The translations under genes and the position numbers were made by a program. The notes under the pieces were generated by a model that made no database searches, was not told the origin of the DNA, and saw nothing but the letters and a program-made list of their open reading frames with translations. Positions 1 to 5,421 of a stretch of 5,421 nt of DNA are shown one piece after another. Location of the stretch: positions 1 through 5,421 of the forward strand of contig JAFAQG010000865.1 in assembly GCA_019246575.1 (NCBI GenBank), given 5' to 3'. The number at the start of each line of letters is the position of its first letter. Positions within the stretch are counted from its first letter, which is position 1. Origin of the DNA: Acidobacteriaceae bacterium. GTDB lineage: Bacteria > Acidobacteriota > Terriglobia > Bryobacterales > Bryobacteraceae.

Positions 1-140
1 CCGGCCGGCTGAACGCACTCGATACCCGAATCGCCGCGCCGATGTTGGAATGGCTCTCTGTTTGAAACAACAATGAGCTGATAGCCTTCCAACTTCCCGC
101 GAACAAACTCGCTCAAAACGTCCCTTGTCCAGACTTTCAA
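1..140 (-). CDS. otsA: Trehalose-6-phosphate synthase (GT20), N-terminal fragment, 5' end of gene
   Basis: Trehalose-6-phosphate synthase transfers glucose from UDP-glucose to glucose-6-phosphate in the cytoplasm, the first step of the OtsA/OtsB trehalose route. Only 46 codons are visible; the gene leaves the window on the left. Residues 21-30 read QLIVVSNREP, the first beta strand and SNR motif of GT20 enzymes; the Arg of SNR corresponds to the E. coli OtsA Arg that contacts the glucose-6-phosphate phosphate. Residues 40-47 read IECVQPAG, leading into the glycine-rich acceptor/UDP-glucose loop. About 20 residues (including RDVLSEFVRGKLEGY) precede the catalytic strand, whereas E. coli OtsA starts almost directly at it. 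The frame is open upstream to a stop at 254-252, and the only ATG/GTG/TTG start upstream of the conserved core, apart from a later TTG at 116-114, is TTG at 140-138. That TTG has AGGGAG eight bases ahead. The family is clear from the SNREP region; the exact start is inferred. Confidence 0.85.
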   Translation of the reverse strand, partial: MKVWTRDVLSEFVRGKLEGYQLIVVSNREPFQHRRGDSGIECVQPA

Positions 141-148
141 TCTAAAAG

Positions 149-154
149 CTCCCT
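149..154 (-). promoter_or_regulatory. Ribosome binding site deciding the TTG start of otsA
   Basis: On the minus strand AGGGAG occupies 154-149 and is separated by eight bases from TTG at 140-138. This is near-ideal Shine-Dalgarno spacing. It favours this TTG over the next in-frame TTG at 116-114, which lacks a comparable purine block. Confidence 0.6.
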
Positions 155-221
155 TCGTCCCTGAAAGCTGACTCCCCCTGTCACCCGACCAGGCTGCCCG
201 GACTATGACGACTTCAGGTTC

Positions 222-254
222 GGTATGTACGATACCTTGCTGAAAGTTCTTTCA
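222..254. promoter_or_regulatory. Two neighbouring dyad symmetries upstream of otsA (candidate operators)
   Basis: GGTAT-gtacg-ATACC at 222-236 is a perfect 5-bp inverted repeat with a five-base centre. Four bases further on, TGAAAG-tt-CTTTCA at 241-254 is a perfect 6-bp inverted repeat with a two-base centre. Both lie 80-115 bases ahead of the otsA TTG, and the second abuts a -10-like hexamer on the minus strand. Short dyads at a promoter are typical of binding sites for dimeric regulators. Short dyads also arise by chance in AT-richer intergenic DNA, and no known operator consensus is recognised here. Confidence 0.3.
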
Positions 255-282
255 TTTTAATATGACTCTCTTCTGTTAAGAA
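254..282 (-). promoter_or_regulatory. Candidate sigma-70 promoter for otsA
   Basis: On the minus strand TAAAAT (259-254) matches five of six bases of the -10 consensus. Seventeen bases upstream lies TTCTTA (282-277), which matches only three of six of the -35 consensus. Transcription would begin near 247, inside the dyad at 241-254, giving a leader of roughly 105 bases before the TTG start. The weak -35 keeps this tentative. Confidence 0.25.
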
Positions 283-308
283 TTGCTACGTACGAACTAA
301 TCCGCATT

Positions 309-314
309 TATACT
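309..314 (+). promoter_or_regulatory. Candidate -10 element facing right, ahead of the small plus-strand frame
   Basis: TATACT at 309-314 matches five of six bases of the -10 consensus. No convincing -35 lies 16-18 bases upstream; the nearest, TTGCTA at 283-288, is 20 bases away. A start about seven bases downstream would fall at the A of ATG at 321. That ATG opens an 11-codon frame whose TGA (354-356) overlaps the GTG at 353-355, an arrangement that could couple translation of a leader peptide to the small frame. This is speculative without a -35. Confidence 0.2.
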
Positions 315-352
315 CGCGCTATGCTCCTAGGTCTATGTGAGGCCTGTTTCCA

Positions 353-466
353 GTGATTCCGCCCGTCGTTAACTCAGAGACGCGTGAGATTTTCAAATTC
401 ATGGATGCTGCGCAGCGCAGCGTCCAGCAGCAGGGTCGCATGGTCCCGCTAAACCACGAGGAGTAG
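353..466 (+). CDS. Possible small protein, 37 codons, unknown function
   Basis: I do not recognise this protein. The frame opens after a TGA at 338-340; the first usable start is GTG at 353, with GAGG (339-342) ten bases ahead, and an internal ATG lies at 401. It ends with TAG at 464-466. The product would be soluble, with a predicted helical middle (REIFKFMDAAQRSV) and a polar tail ending LNHEE. By hand count, G+C is about 68, 32 and 73 percent at codon positions 1, 2 and 3, the pattern expected of real genes in such genomes; the sample is only 37 codons. Part of this region also forms a strong hairpin (402-426), so it could instead be a structured RNA. It would diverge from otsA and converge on kgd. 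A decayed gene remnant is another possibility. Confidence 0.3.
   Translation: MIPPVVNSETREIFKFMDAAQRSVQQQGRMVPLNHEE
402..426 (+). other. Strong hairpin, 11-bp stem with three-base loop
   Basis: TGGATGCTGCG (402-412) pairs with CGCAGCGTCCA (416-426) around the loop CAG. As plus-strand RNA all eleven positions pair, with one U-G wobble (406/422). As minus-strand RNA the same position is an A-C mismatch, so the fold is better on the plus strand. It lies inside the candidate small frame, where it encodes part of MDAAQRSV, so it may simply follow from alanine, glutamine and arginine codons. There is no U-run after it. Confidence 0.4.
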
Positions 467-480
467 CCGCCTGGGGAAAA

Positions 481-533
481 CGAGCCACTCGGTGGGGCGG
501 CTCCCCTGAGCCGCGCCGGACGCCTCGTCCGGC
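481..533. repeat. Abutting palindromes between convergent 3' ends (REP-like element or bidirectional terminator)
   Basis: Two perfect hairpins lie back to back with no gap. In 497-514, GCGGCTC pairs with GAGCCGC around a four-base loop. In 515-533, GCCGGACG pairs with CGTCCGGC around a three-base loop. A weaker third hairpin, CGAG-cca-CTCG (481-491), precedes them. Read on the minus strand this third hairpin is followed by four U (480-477), which is the only terminator-like tail. The block starts 52 bases past the kgd stop and 15 bases past the stop of the candidate small frame. Paired GC-rich palindromes at gene ends are typical of REP/BIME elements, which protect 3' ends or end transcription in both directions. 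Only one copy is visible, so a repeated family cannot be shown from this window. Confidence 0.55.
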
Positions 534-584
534 TCAAGCTCCTAGTCGGCAACTCCTGTTGAGCAGTCCTGAGCCTGCCTGTTC

Positions 585-3500
585 TTACCGCGTCTTCCTC
601 ACGAGACGATGCGCCTTTCGCACCACCGCGGGAGTCGCGGCAAACGCTTCGTTCACGAGCGTCACCTGCTGATCGTGATGAACCTTGTGCGCTCCGGGAG
701 CCGGACTCGCCGCCGTTGGCCTCCCGACGTACCGCAGTTGTCGCCGTGCGCGCGCTCCATCGCCCGGGTTGACGATCGGTTGCATTTGCTCTTCAACGAA
801 GTACCAGGCGCCCATGTTCTCTGGCTCTTCCTGCACCCAGAAGAGTTCCGCCGCATCGGAATAGCGCCGCAGTATATCGGTCAGGCGCTGAAGCGGAAAC
901 GGATAAAGTTGTTCCAGGCGAAGAATTGCTACGTCGTTCCGATGCAACTCTTCGCGTTTATTCACCAGGTCGTAGTAAACCTTGCCGGAACACAAGATCA
1001 CCCGCCGAATGTGACTTCCGACAAATTGCCCGTCACCGATAATCTCCTGAAATGCGCCGCTGGTCAGGTCTTCCAGGTGTGACGTGGCCTTGGAATACCG
1101 CAGCAGGAACTTCGGCGTGAAGACCACCAGCGGCTTCCGAATCCCGCGGCGATCCCTTCCGCCGTACATCTGGCGTCGTAAAAGATGGAAATACTGAGCT
1201 GGCGTCGTGCAGTTACACACTTGTATGTTGTTTTCGGCGCAAAGTTGCAGAAATCGCTCGATCCGAGCGCTTGAATGTTCCGGACCTTGCCCCTCCAGCC
1301 CGTGCGGCAGCAATAATACCAGGCCGCTTGGCTGATTCCATTTCGCCTCCGCCGACACAATGAACTGATCGATAATGATTTGCCCGCCGTTGACAAAATC
1401 CCCGAACTGCGCCTCCCACATCACCAGCGTGAGTGGGTCGGCCACGCTGTACCCGAATTCGAAGCCCATAGCAGCGTATTCGCTCAGAAGGCTATCGACT
1501 ACTTCGAACTTGCCCTGCTTCTCCTTCAGATGCTCGAGTGGCGTGTACACCTCGCCGGTCTCATAATCACTGAAGCTGAGATGCCGCTGCGTGAAGGTTC
1601 CGCGCGACACGTCTTCACCCGCCAGACGAACCGGGGTTCCTTCTAGAACCAGAGTGCCAAAGGCAAGCGTTTCGGCGAATCCCCAGTCGATCGGAGCGCC
1701 GCGCAGCACTTCTCGTCGCCGGTCCAGCAACGACTGCAGCTTGGGATGCAGATGAAACTCCTCCGGGAGCTTCGTGCAACCATCGACAACTTGTTCTAAA
1801 TTCTGGTGCGAAGCGGCGGTTGCCGGAATTGGTTGATGAACTTCTTCAAAGGGCGCTACTGCCAGTTCCTCAATGACGAAGTCCTCCCGGTTCTTCCGCG
1901 CTTCGTCGTAGGTGCGGTTGAGCTTACTCTTCGCCTGCTCGCGGAGATTCGTTACATGTTCCTGGGTGACAAACTTCTCGCGCACCAACCGTTCGGAGTA
2001 CTGTGTAGCGGCCGTTGCGGTCGATTTGATCTTCCGATACATCACCGGCTGCGTGTAGCTCGGATCGTCGGCCTCGTTGTGACCGTGCCGCCGGTAGCCG
2101 ATAATATCGACGACGATGTCGCGCTTGAATCGCTGCCGGTAGTCGTAGGCGAGCTGCGATGCTCGAATACACGCTTCCGGATCGTCCGCATTCACGTGCA
2201 AAATGGGCGCCTGCACGGATAGCGCCACATCCGTACAATACACGCTGCTGCGCCCTTCAAGCGGATTGGTCGTAAAGCCGATCTGATTGTTCGTGACAAC
2301 GTGAATCGTTCCGCCCGTCTTGTAACCTTCCAGTTGGGATAGTTGCAGCGTTTCGGCAACCACGCCCTGACCAATGAACGCTGCGTCGCCGTGAACCAGG
2401 ATCGGAATAACTCGCTCCCGCTTCATATCGCCTATTCGGTCCTGCTTGGGCCTGACGAGTCCTTCCACAACCGGATCGACCGCCTCCAGATGGCTCGGAT
2501 TGAATGCCACCGAGACAAGAATCTCTTTGCCGAGCGTTGATTTGTGAATGCCGCTCGCGCCCAGGTGATACTTAACGTCGCCAGACCCTTGCACGCTCTC
2601 CGGGTCGGGCTCTCCTTCAAATTCAGAAAATACCTGCGCCATCGACTTGCCCACCACGTTCGCCAGGACATTCAAACGTCCGCGATGAGCCATACCAATC
2701 ACGGCTTCGTGTGCGTCTTCATTTGCCGCACGCTCCAGAACCTCATCGAGCGCGACGATCGTACTTTCCAGGCCTTCGAGACCAAAGCGCTTTTGCCCGA
2801 CAAACCGGCTTTGTAGAAAATGTTCGAACTCCTCTGTTTGAATAAGCCGGTTCAGAATTCGGTGTCGGACCGAATCATCCAGCTTCCAAAGGTTCATCGT
2901 GCCTTCCATGCGCTCTTGAAGCCACTGCTTCTGTTCCGGGTCCTGAATATGCATGTATTCCACGCCAATCGACCCGCAATACGTCGCGCGCAGACGATCC
3001 AGAATTTCACGCAGAGTCTCGTACGGCTGCATGTACGATCCAATCGCCCCGCTCGGCGCTTTCACCGCACCCGCCAGGAACGGGCGGTCCAAATCCCAAA
3101 TCGATAAGCCATACGAACTCGGGTCGAGTTCGGGATGATAACCCGGGTCCGACCCAAGAGGATTCGTATTCCCAATCAAATGGCCCCGAATCCGGTACGA
3201 GCTGATCAGCCGGATAACAGCAGCTTCTTTGGCCACGTCGGCATTCAAAGCCGCATAGCGGCCGGGCGTAATCTGCTGATCGGTCTGCCAGCGAACTGGC
3301 ATGTACGGAATCTTCAGCTCCCGGAAGATCCCGTCGTAAAAGCCGTCTTCACCTAACAACAGCTGATGTAGTTTGGCAAGAAACGCCCCCGATTCCGCGC
3401 CTTGGATGATGCGGTGATCATACGTGCATGTGATCATCAGCACCTTGCTCAACCCAAGCAGCGCGCGCGTTTCCTCGGAAGCGGCTGCAAACTCCGCGGG

Positions 3501-4526
3501 AAAGTCAATCGCCCCGGTCGCGATAATCGCCCCCTGGCCTGGCATCAACCGCGGCACGGATCCAAGTGTTCCAACTGTCCCGGGATTGGTCAGGGAAATG
3601 GTGGTCGCTTCGAAATCGGAGACTTGCAGTTTGTTGGTGCGCGCCCGCGCCACGATATCGTCATAGGCGGCCACGAATCGCGCAAAATCCATTCCGTCGG
3701 CATTCTTGATATTCGGGACTTTAAGGGATCGTGTACCGTCTTTTGCAGCCACGTCCACTGCAAGCCCGATGTTCACGTGCCCGCGAACTACACGAAAGGG
3801 CTCTCCGCCGTTCTCGGCATAGGCATGGTTCAGCGCCGGGTTCGACTTCAACGCCTTCACAATCGCCCACGCAATAAAATGCGTGAAGCTTAGCTTGCCT
3901 CGACCCTGCAGCGCACGTTGCTTGTTGATGAGATTCCGGTTTTCTTCGATCACGCGCACCGGAACCTGACGTTGCGATGTTGCCACCGGAATCGCGAGAC
4001 TCGCGGTCATGTTTTCCGCGATGCGCGCTGCCGCGCCGCGCAGGGGAATGAGTTGATCGCTTGCGCCTACTGTTTTGACCGCTGGTGCCGGAGCAGTCCG
4101 GGTAGTGACTTCCGCAGTGCCGGCTTGAGGAGCCGGCGTCACCTGCTTCATCGAATCCGGTGTTCGTGGCTCTTCGGGAGGCGGCTCTCTGCGGAGCGGC
4201 GGCTCTTCCGGCGGCTCTTGCTCCGGGATAGTTGGCTGCGGTGGTTCCTGTGCGGGCGGCGTCTCTCGAGGCGGCTCCTCTACGCCATTGCCGCCGGCGC
4301 TAATGCTGCTCAATTGCTCCGGTGGCGCAACCGTCCCCTCGGCCTCCACCTTCGTAGCGCCCGGCTCTGCGCTTAGCTCTTCCGTTTCGCCGTTGCTATA
4401 GTCGCTCCGCTGAAACAGTTGTTCCCAGCCTTCCTCCAGGCTGCGGCGATCGAATTGGTATTGATGATAAAGCTCGTCTTCTAACCAGCTATTGATGCCC
4501 ACCGTGGGGTCTTTGGTCTGCGGCAT
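585..4526 (-). CDS. kgd: Multifunctional 2-oxoglutarate decarboxylase/dehydrogenase (KGD/OdhA type, fused E2 core and E1)
   Basis: TCA-cycle E1o enzyme: thiamine-diphosphate-dependent decarboxylation of 2-oxoglutarate, fused to a succinyltransferase-like E2 core. Residues 10-40 match the SucA N-terminal helix (INSWLEDELYHQY). Residues 47-155 form a Pro/Glu-rich linker. Residues 158-395 are an E2 catalytic core with the active-site motif YDHRIIQG (His371). No lipoyl or E3-binding domain is present, as in the actinobacterial enzymes. Residues 420-1313 are E1, with His654 (KYHLG), His679 (NPSHLE), GDAAFIGQG (713-721), TNNQIGF (745-751), HGHNEADDP (814-822), catalytic Glu1016 (SEYAAMGFEFGYS) and GPEHSSARIERF (1081-1092), then the C-terminal domain. 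All key residues are intact and the length is close to that of KGD/OdhA (about 1220-1260), with the excess in the linker. ATG 4526 is the only legal start, because TAA lies at 4547-4545 and no start codon intervenes; the ribosome site is weak. Actinobacterial relatives are inhibited by an FHA protein (GarA/OdhI) and activated by acetyl-CoA; whether that applies here is unknown. Confidence 0.95.
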   Translation of the reverse strand: MPQTKDPTVGINSWLEDELYHQYQFDRRSLEEGWEQLFQRSDYSNGETEELSAEPGATKVEAEGTVAPPEQLSSISAGGNGVEEPPRETPPAQEPPQPTIPEQEPPEEPPLRREPPPEEPRTPDSMKQVTPAPQAGTAEVTTRTAPAPAVKTVGASDQLIPLRGAAARIAENMTASLAIPVATSQRQVPVRVIEENRNLINKQRALQGRGKLSFTHFIAWAIVKALKSNPALNHAYAENGGEPFRVVRGHVNIGLAVDVAAKDGTRSLKVPNIKNADGMDFARFVAAYDDIVARARTNKLQVSDFEATTISLTNPGTVGTLGSVPRLMPGQGAIIATGAIDFPAEFAAASEETRALLGLSKVLMITCTYDHRIIQGAESGAFLAKLHQLLLGEDGFYDGIFRELKIPYMPVRWQTDQQITPGRYAALNADVAKEAAVIRLISSYRIRGHLIGNTNPLGSDPGYHPELDPSSYGLSIWDLDRPFLAGAVKAPSGAIGSYMQPYETLREILDRLRATYCGSIGVEYMHIQDPEQKQWLQERMEGTMNLWKLDDSVRHRILNRLIQTEEFEHFLQSRFVGQKRFGLEGLESTIVALDEVLERAANEDAHEAVIGMAHRGRLNVLANVVGKSMAQVFSEFEGEPDPESVQGSGDVKYHLGASGIHKSTLGKEILVSVAFNPSHLEAVDPVVEGLVRPKQDRIGDMKRERVIPILVHGDAAFIGQGVVAETLQLSQLEGYKTGGTIHVVTNNQIGFTTNPLEGRSSVYCTDVALSVQAPILHVNADDPEACIRASQLAYDYRQRFKRDIVVDIIGYRRHGHNEADDPSYTQPVMYRKIKSTATAATQYSERLVREKFVTQEHVTNLREQAKSKLNRTYDEARKNREDFVIEELAVAPFEEVHQPIPATAASHQNLEQVVDGCTKLPEEFHLHPKLQSLLDRRREVLRGAPIDWGFAETLAFGTLVLEGTPVRLAGEDVSRGTFTQRHLSFSDYETGEVYTPLEHLKEKQGKFEVVDSLLSEYAAMGFEFGYSVADPLTLVMWEAQFGDFVNGGQIIIDQFIVSAEAKWNQPSGLVLLLPHGLEGQGPEHSSARIERFLQLCAENNIQVCNCTTPAQYFHLLRRQMYGGRDRRGIRKPLVVFTPKFLLRYSKATSHLEDLTSGAFQEIIGDGQFVGSHIRRVILCSGKVYYDLVNKREELHRNDVAILRLEQLYPFPLQRLTDILRRYSDAAELFWVQEEPENMGAWYFVEEQMQPIVNPGDGARARRQLRYVGRPTAASPAPGAHKVHHDQQVTLVNEAFAATPAVVRKAHRLVRKTR
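4160..4290 (-). repeat. Glu-Pro-Pro repeat tract in the kgd linker
   Basis: Residues 83-124 of the kgd product are almost entirely Glu, Pro and Arg, with repeated EPP and EEPP units. In DNA the plus-strand octamer GGCGGCTC recurs at 4180-4187, 4198-4205, 4210-4217 and 4270-4277. The tract probably grew by slippage or short duplication. It should be an extended, flexible, negatively charged tether between the N-terminal helix and the E2 core. It lies within the coding frame and does not disrupt it. Confidence 0.6.
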
Positions 4527-4567
4527 TTCGGTGATTCTTTGAAGTTAGCGGGAGTCTACAAGGTCAA

Positions 4568-4639
4568 TCCCGAGCGGGAGAAACACACTCAACCGTTCTT
4601 TGCCCGTGCCTTCATTGTAACGATTTGAGCTCTCAACCG
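4568..4639 (-). promoter_or_regulatory. kgd upstream region: candidate -10, two dyads and a direct repeat
   Basis: This is the core of the 156-bp gap ahead of kgd. On the minus strand TACAAT (4619-4614) matches five of six bases of the -10 consensus, but the six bases 17 positions upstream (GCTCGG) do not resemble a -35. CTCAACCG occurs at 4588-4595 and again at 4632-4639 in the same orientation, 44 bases apart and flanking the -10. Two 12-bp dyads of the same shape (five-base arms, two-base centre) are present: TCCCG-ag-CGGGA at 4568-4579 and TTGAG-ct-CTCAA at 4625-4636. The repeats could be regulator sites on either side of the promoter, or chance. Confidence 0.25.
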
Positions 4640-4663
4640 AGCCGCGACGGCAACGGAGCGGTT
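4635..4663 (-). terminator. Weak hairpin after the MgtE_N-CBS gene, terminator-like but lacking a U-run
   Basis: Starting 19 bases past the TGA at 4683, AACCG pairs with CGGTT (five base pairs). After two mismatches CCG pairs with CGG, around a nine-base loop. No U-run follows on the minus strand, so intrinsic termination is doubtful. The hairpin shares bases with the 4625-4639 repeat region upstream of kgd. Confidence 0.2.
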
Positions 4664-4682
4664 GTGACTTGGGTTAGAACCA

Positions 4683-5421
4683 TCAAGCTTGCCGCAAAAG
4701 CGCCACCACGTCGTCCACGGTGATCACGCCGATTAGCCGCTGACGTTGATCCACAACAGGAAGCGCCAGAAGATTGTACTTGTCGAACATTTCTGCCACG
4801 CGTTCCTGGGTCTCATCTGAGGAAACGTAGAGCAGAGAATCCGATGCCATCTGTTTCAGAGGCGTTTCGCCTTCGGCAAAAAAGAGCTTCGAAAGCGGCA
4901 CGACGCCTAAAAGATGCATCTCTGGATCCACCAGAAACAGGCTGTGCAGGTTGTCGAGGATCTCCTCGTTCCTCTTCAGCTCCGACATCGCCGCGGCAAC
5001 CGTCGTATCTTCCTGAAATGCCAGGAATCCAGGATCCATCAGTCCGCCCGCTGTATCATCCCGAAATTCGAGTAACTCTTCGACTTCTTCTTTGTCCTCC
5101 GGCTGCATTTCCTCCAGAATTTCTTCTGACCGTTCCTCTTCCAGCTCGTTCAGCAGGTCAGCCGCTTCGGACGGCTGCATCTCTTCCAATATGTCGGCCG
5201 CCTTCTCCGCGTTCAAAGACTCGATAATGCGCGTCTGAATCTCTGGTTCCACCTCACTCAGAAGATCGGCCGCCGTCTCAGCATCCACCGCATTGAAGAT
5301 CGCTTCCCGATCCTCATGCGACAGATTCTCCACAATGTCAGCCAAATCCGCCGGATGCATATCCTCCAGCAGTCTGTTGGAGATGTTCAGGCGCACGCGC
5401 CGCTGTGGGTCAGCTTCGAGG
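4683..5421 (-). CDS. Soluble MgtE_N plus CBS-pair protein, C-terminal part (5' end outside window)
   Basis: This is a cytoplasmic protein built like the sensor half of the MgtE magnesium channel. Numbering from GTG at 5396, residues 7-110 are the MgtE_N helical superhelix of short acidic repeats (HPADLADIVENL, AEKAADILEEMQPSEAADLL, SEEILEEMQPED). DDTAGGLM at 113-120 is the usual link to the CBS domains. CBS1 spans about 121-176 and CBS2 about 182-237, ending LIGVITVDDVVALLRQA. The stop follows CBS2 directly, where true MgtE has a plug helix and five membrane helices; none follows in any frame before kgd, so this is not a frameshifted transporter. The frame stays open through codons reading LEADPQRR to the window edge, so GTG 5396 is probably internal and the real start lies outside. 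In other bacteria such proteins can carry an extra N-terminal PRC-barrel-like region. By family analogy it may bind Mg2+ or adenine nucleotides and control a separate cation transporter; its partner is not visible. Confidence 0.85.
   Translation of the reverse strand, partial: LEADPQRRVRLNISNRLLEDMHPADLADIVENLSHEDREAIFNAVDAETAADLLSEVEPEIQTRIIESLNAEKAADILEEMQPSEAADLLNELEEERSEEILEEMQPEDKEEVEELLEFRDDTAGGLMDPGFLAFQEDTTVAAAMSELKRNEEILDNLHSLFLVDPEMHLLGVVPLSKLFFAEGETPLKQMASDSLLYVSSDETQERVAEMFDKYNLLALPVVDQRQRLIGVITVDDVVALLRQA

Noticed and set aside
1..65. Plus-strand frame 3-65 reading like a protein C-terminus (RLNALDTRIAAPMLEWLSV)
   Set aside because: It is exactly opposite the conserved otsA start, which has recognisable family motifs and a ribosome binding site. 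The plus frame is its shadow.
496..503. GGCGGCTC in the palindrome block, identical to the octamer repeated in the kgd linker (4180-4277)
   Set aside because: An 8-bp GC-rich match is easily coincidental. In the linker it arises from Glu-Pro-Pro codons, and the surrounding sequences do not match.
319..552. Minus-strand 77-codon frame starting at TTG
   Set aside because: It is rich in Arg, Pro, Ser and Cys, runs through the palindrome block, resembles nothing, and lies opposite the better plus-strand frame at 353-466.
609..1082. Plus-strand 157-codon frame opposite the 3' end of kgd
   Set aside because: It is antisense to a fully conserved coding region whose E1 domain is unmistakable. Long open antisense frames are expected from the codon bias of such genes, and its product resembles nothing.
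3402..4376. Plus-strand frames (3402-3893 and 3918-4376) opposite the kgd E2 core and linker
   Set aside because: The products are Arg/Leu- or His/Arg-rich shadows of conserved E2 sequence or of the EPP repeat, with no domain signature.
4527..4682. Possible lost membrane domain of MgtE after the CBS stop
   Set aside because: The gap is only 156 bp and no frame gives hydrophobic helices. The stop falls at a natural domain end, so frameshift decay is not supported.
4844..5227. Plus-strand 127-codon frame opposite the MgtE_N-CBS gene
   Set aside because: It is a shadow of the conserved MgtE_N and CBS coding sequence. Its Pro/Ser/Arg-rich composition looks artefactual.

Overview
The window looks like ordinary chromosomal DNA from a moderately high-GC bacterium. 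The best guess is an Acidobacteriota-type soil bacterium. This rests on the gene families only: an actinobacterial/acidobacterial-style fused 2-oxoglutarate decarboxylase (KGD type), an OtsA with an N-terminal lead-in, and a soluble MgtE_N-CBS protein. No rRNA or other taxonomic marker is present.

All three recognisable genes are on the minus strand. Reading in the direction of transcription: (i) 5421-4683 is the C-terminal part of a soluble MgtE_N plus CBS-pair protein, cut by the right edge. (ii) 4682-4527 is a 156-bp gap with short dyads and a candidate -10. (iii) 4526-585 is a 1313-residue fused E2-core/E1 2-oxoglutarate dehydrogenase/decarboxylase (kgd), which fills most of the window. 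(iv) 584-141 is a 444-bp gap. (v) 140-1 is the first 46 codons of trehalose-6-phosphate synthase (otsA), cut by the left edge. It uses a TTG start behind a good ribosome binding site and is easily missed.

The 444-bp gap is not empty. It holds two dyad symmetries in front of otsA, a -10-like TATACT facing the other way, and a 37-codon plus-strand reading frame (353-466) with coding-like base periodicity. Between that frame and the kgd stop lie two abutting perfect hairpins (497-533). If the small frame is real, it diverges from otsA and converges on kgd, and the palindromes sit where a bidirectional terminator or REP-like element is expected.

Functionally, kgd is a central TCA-cycle enzyme, otsA makes a compatible solute and stress sugar, and the MgtE_N-CBS protein is probably a metal- or nucleotide-sensing partner of a cation transporter. 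The gaps between them are long, so they are probably separate transcription units rather than one operon. I found no mobile element, CRISPR array, tRNA, rRNA or clearly novel system. The items most worth checking are the small plus-strand frame with its palindromes, and the domain architectures of the two complete or near-complete proteins.
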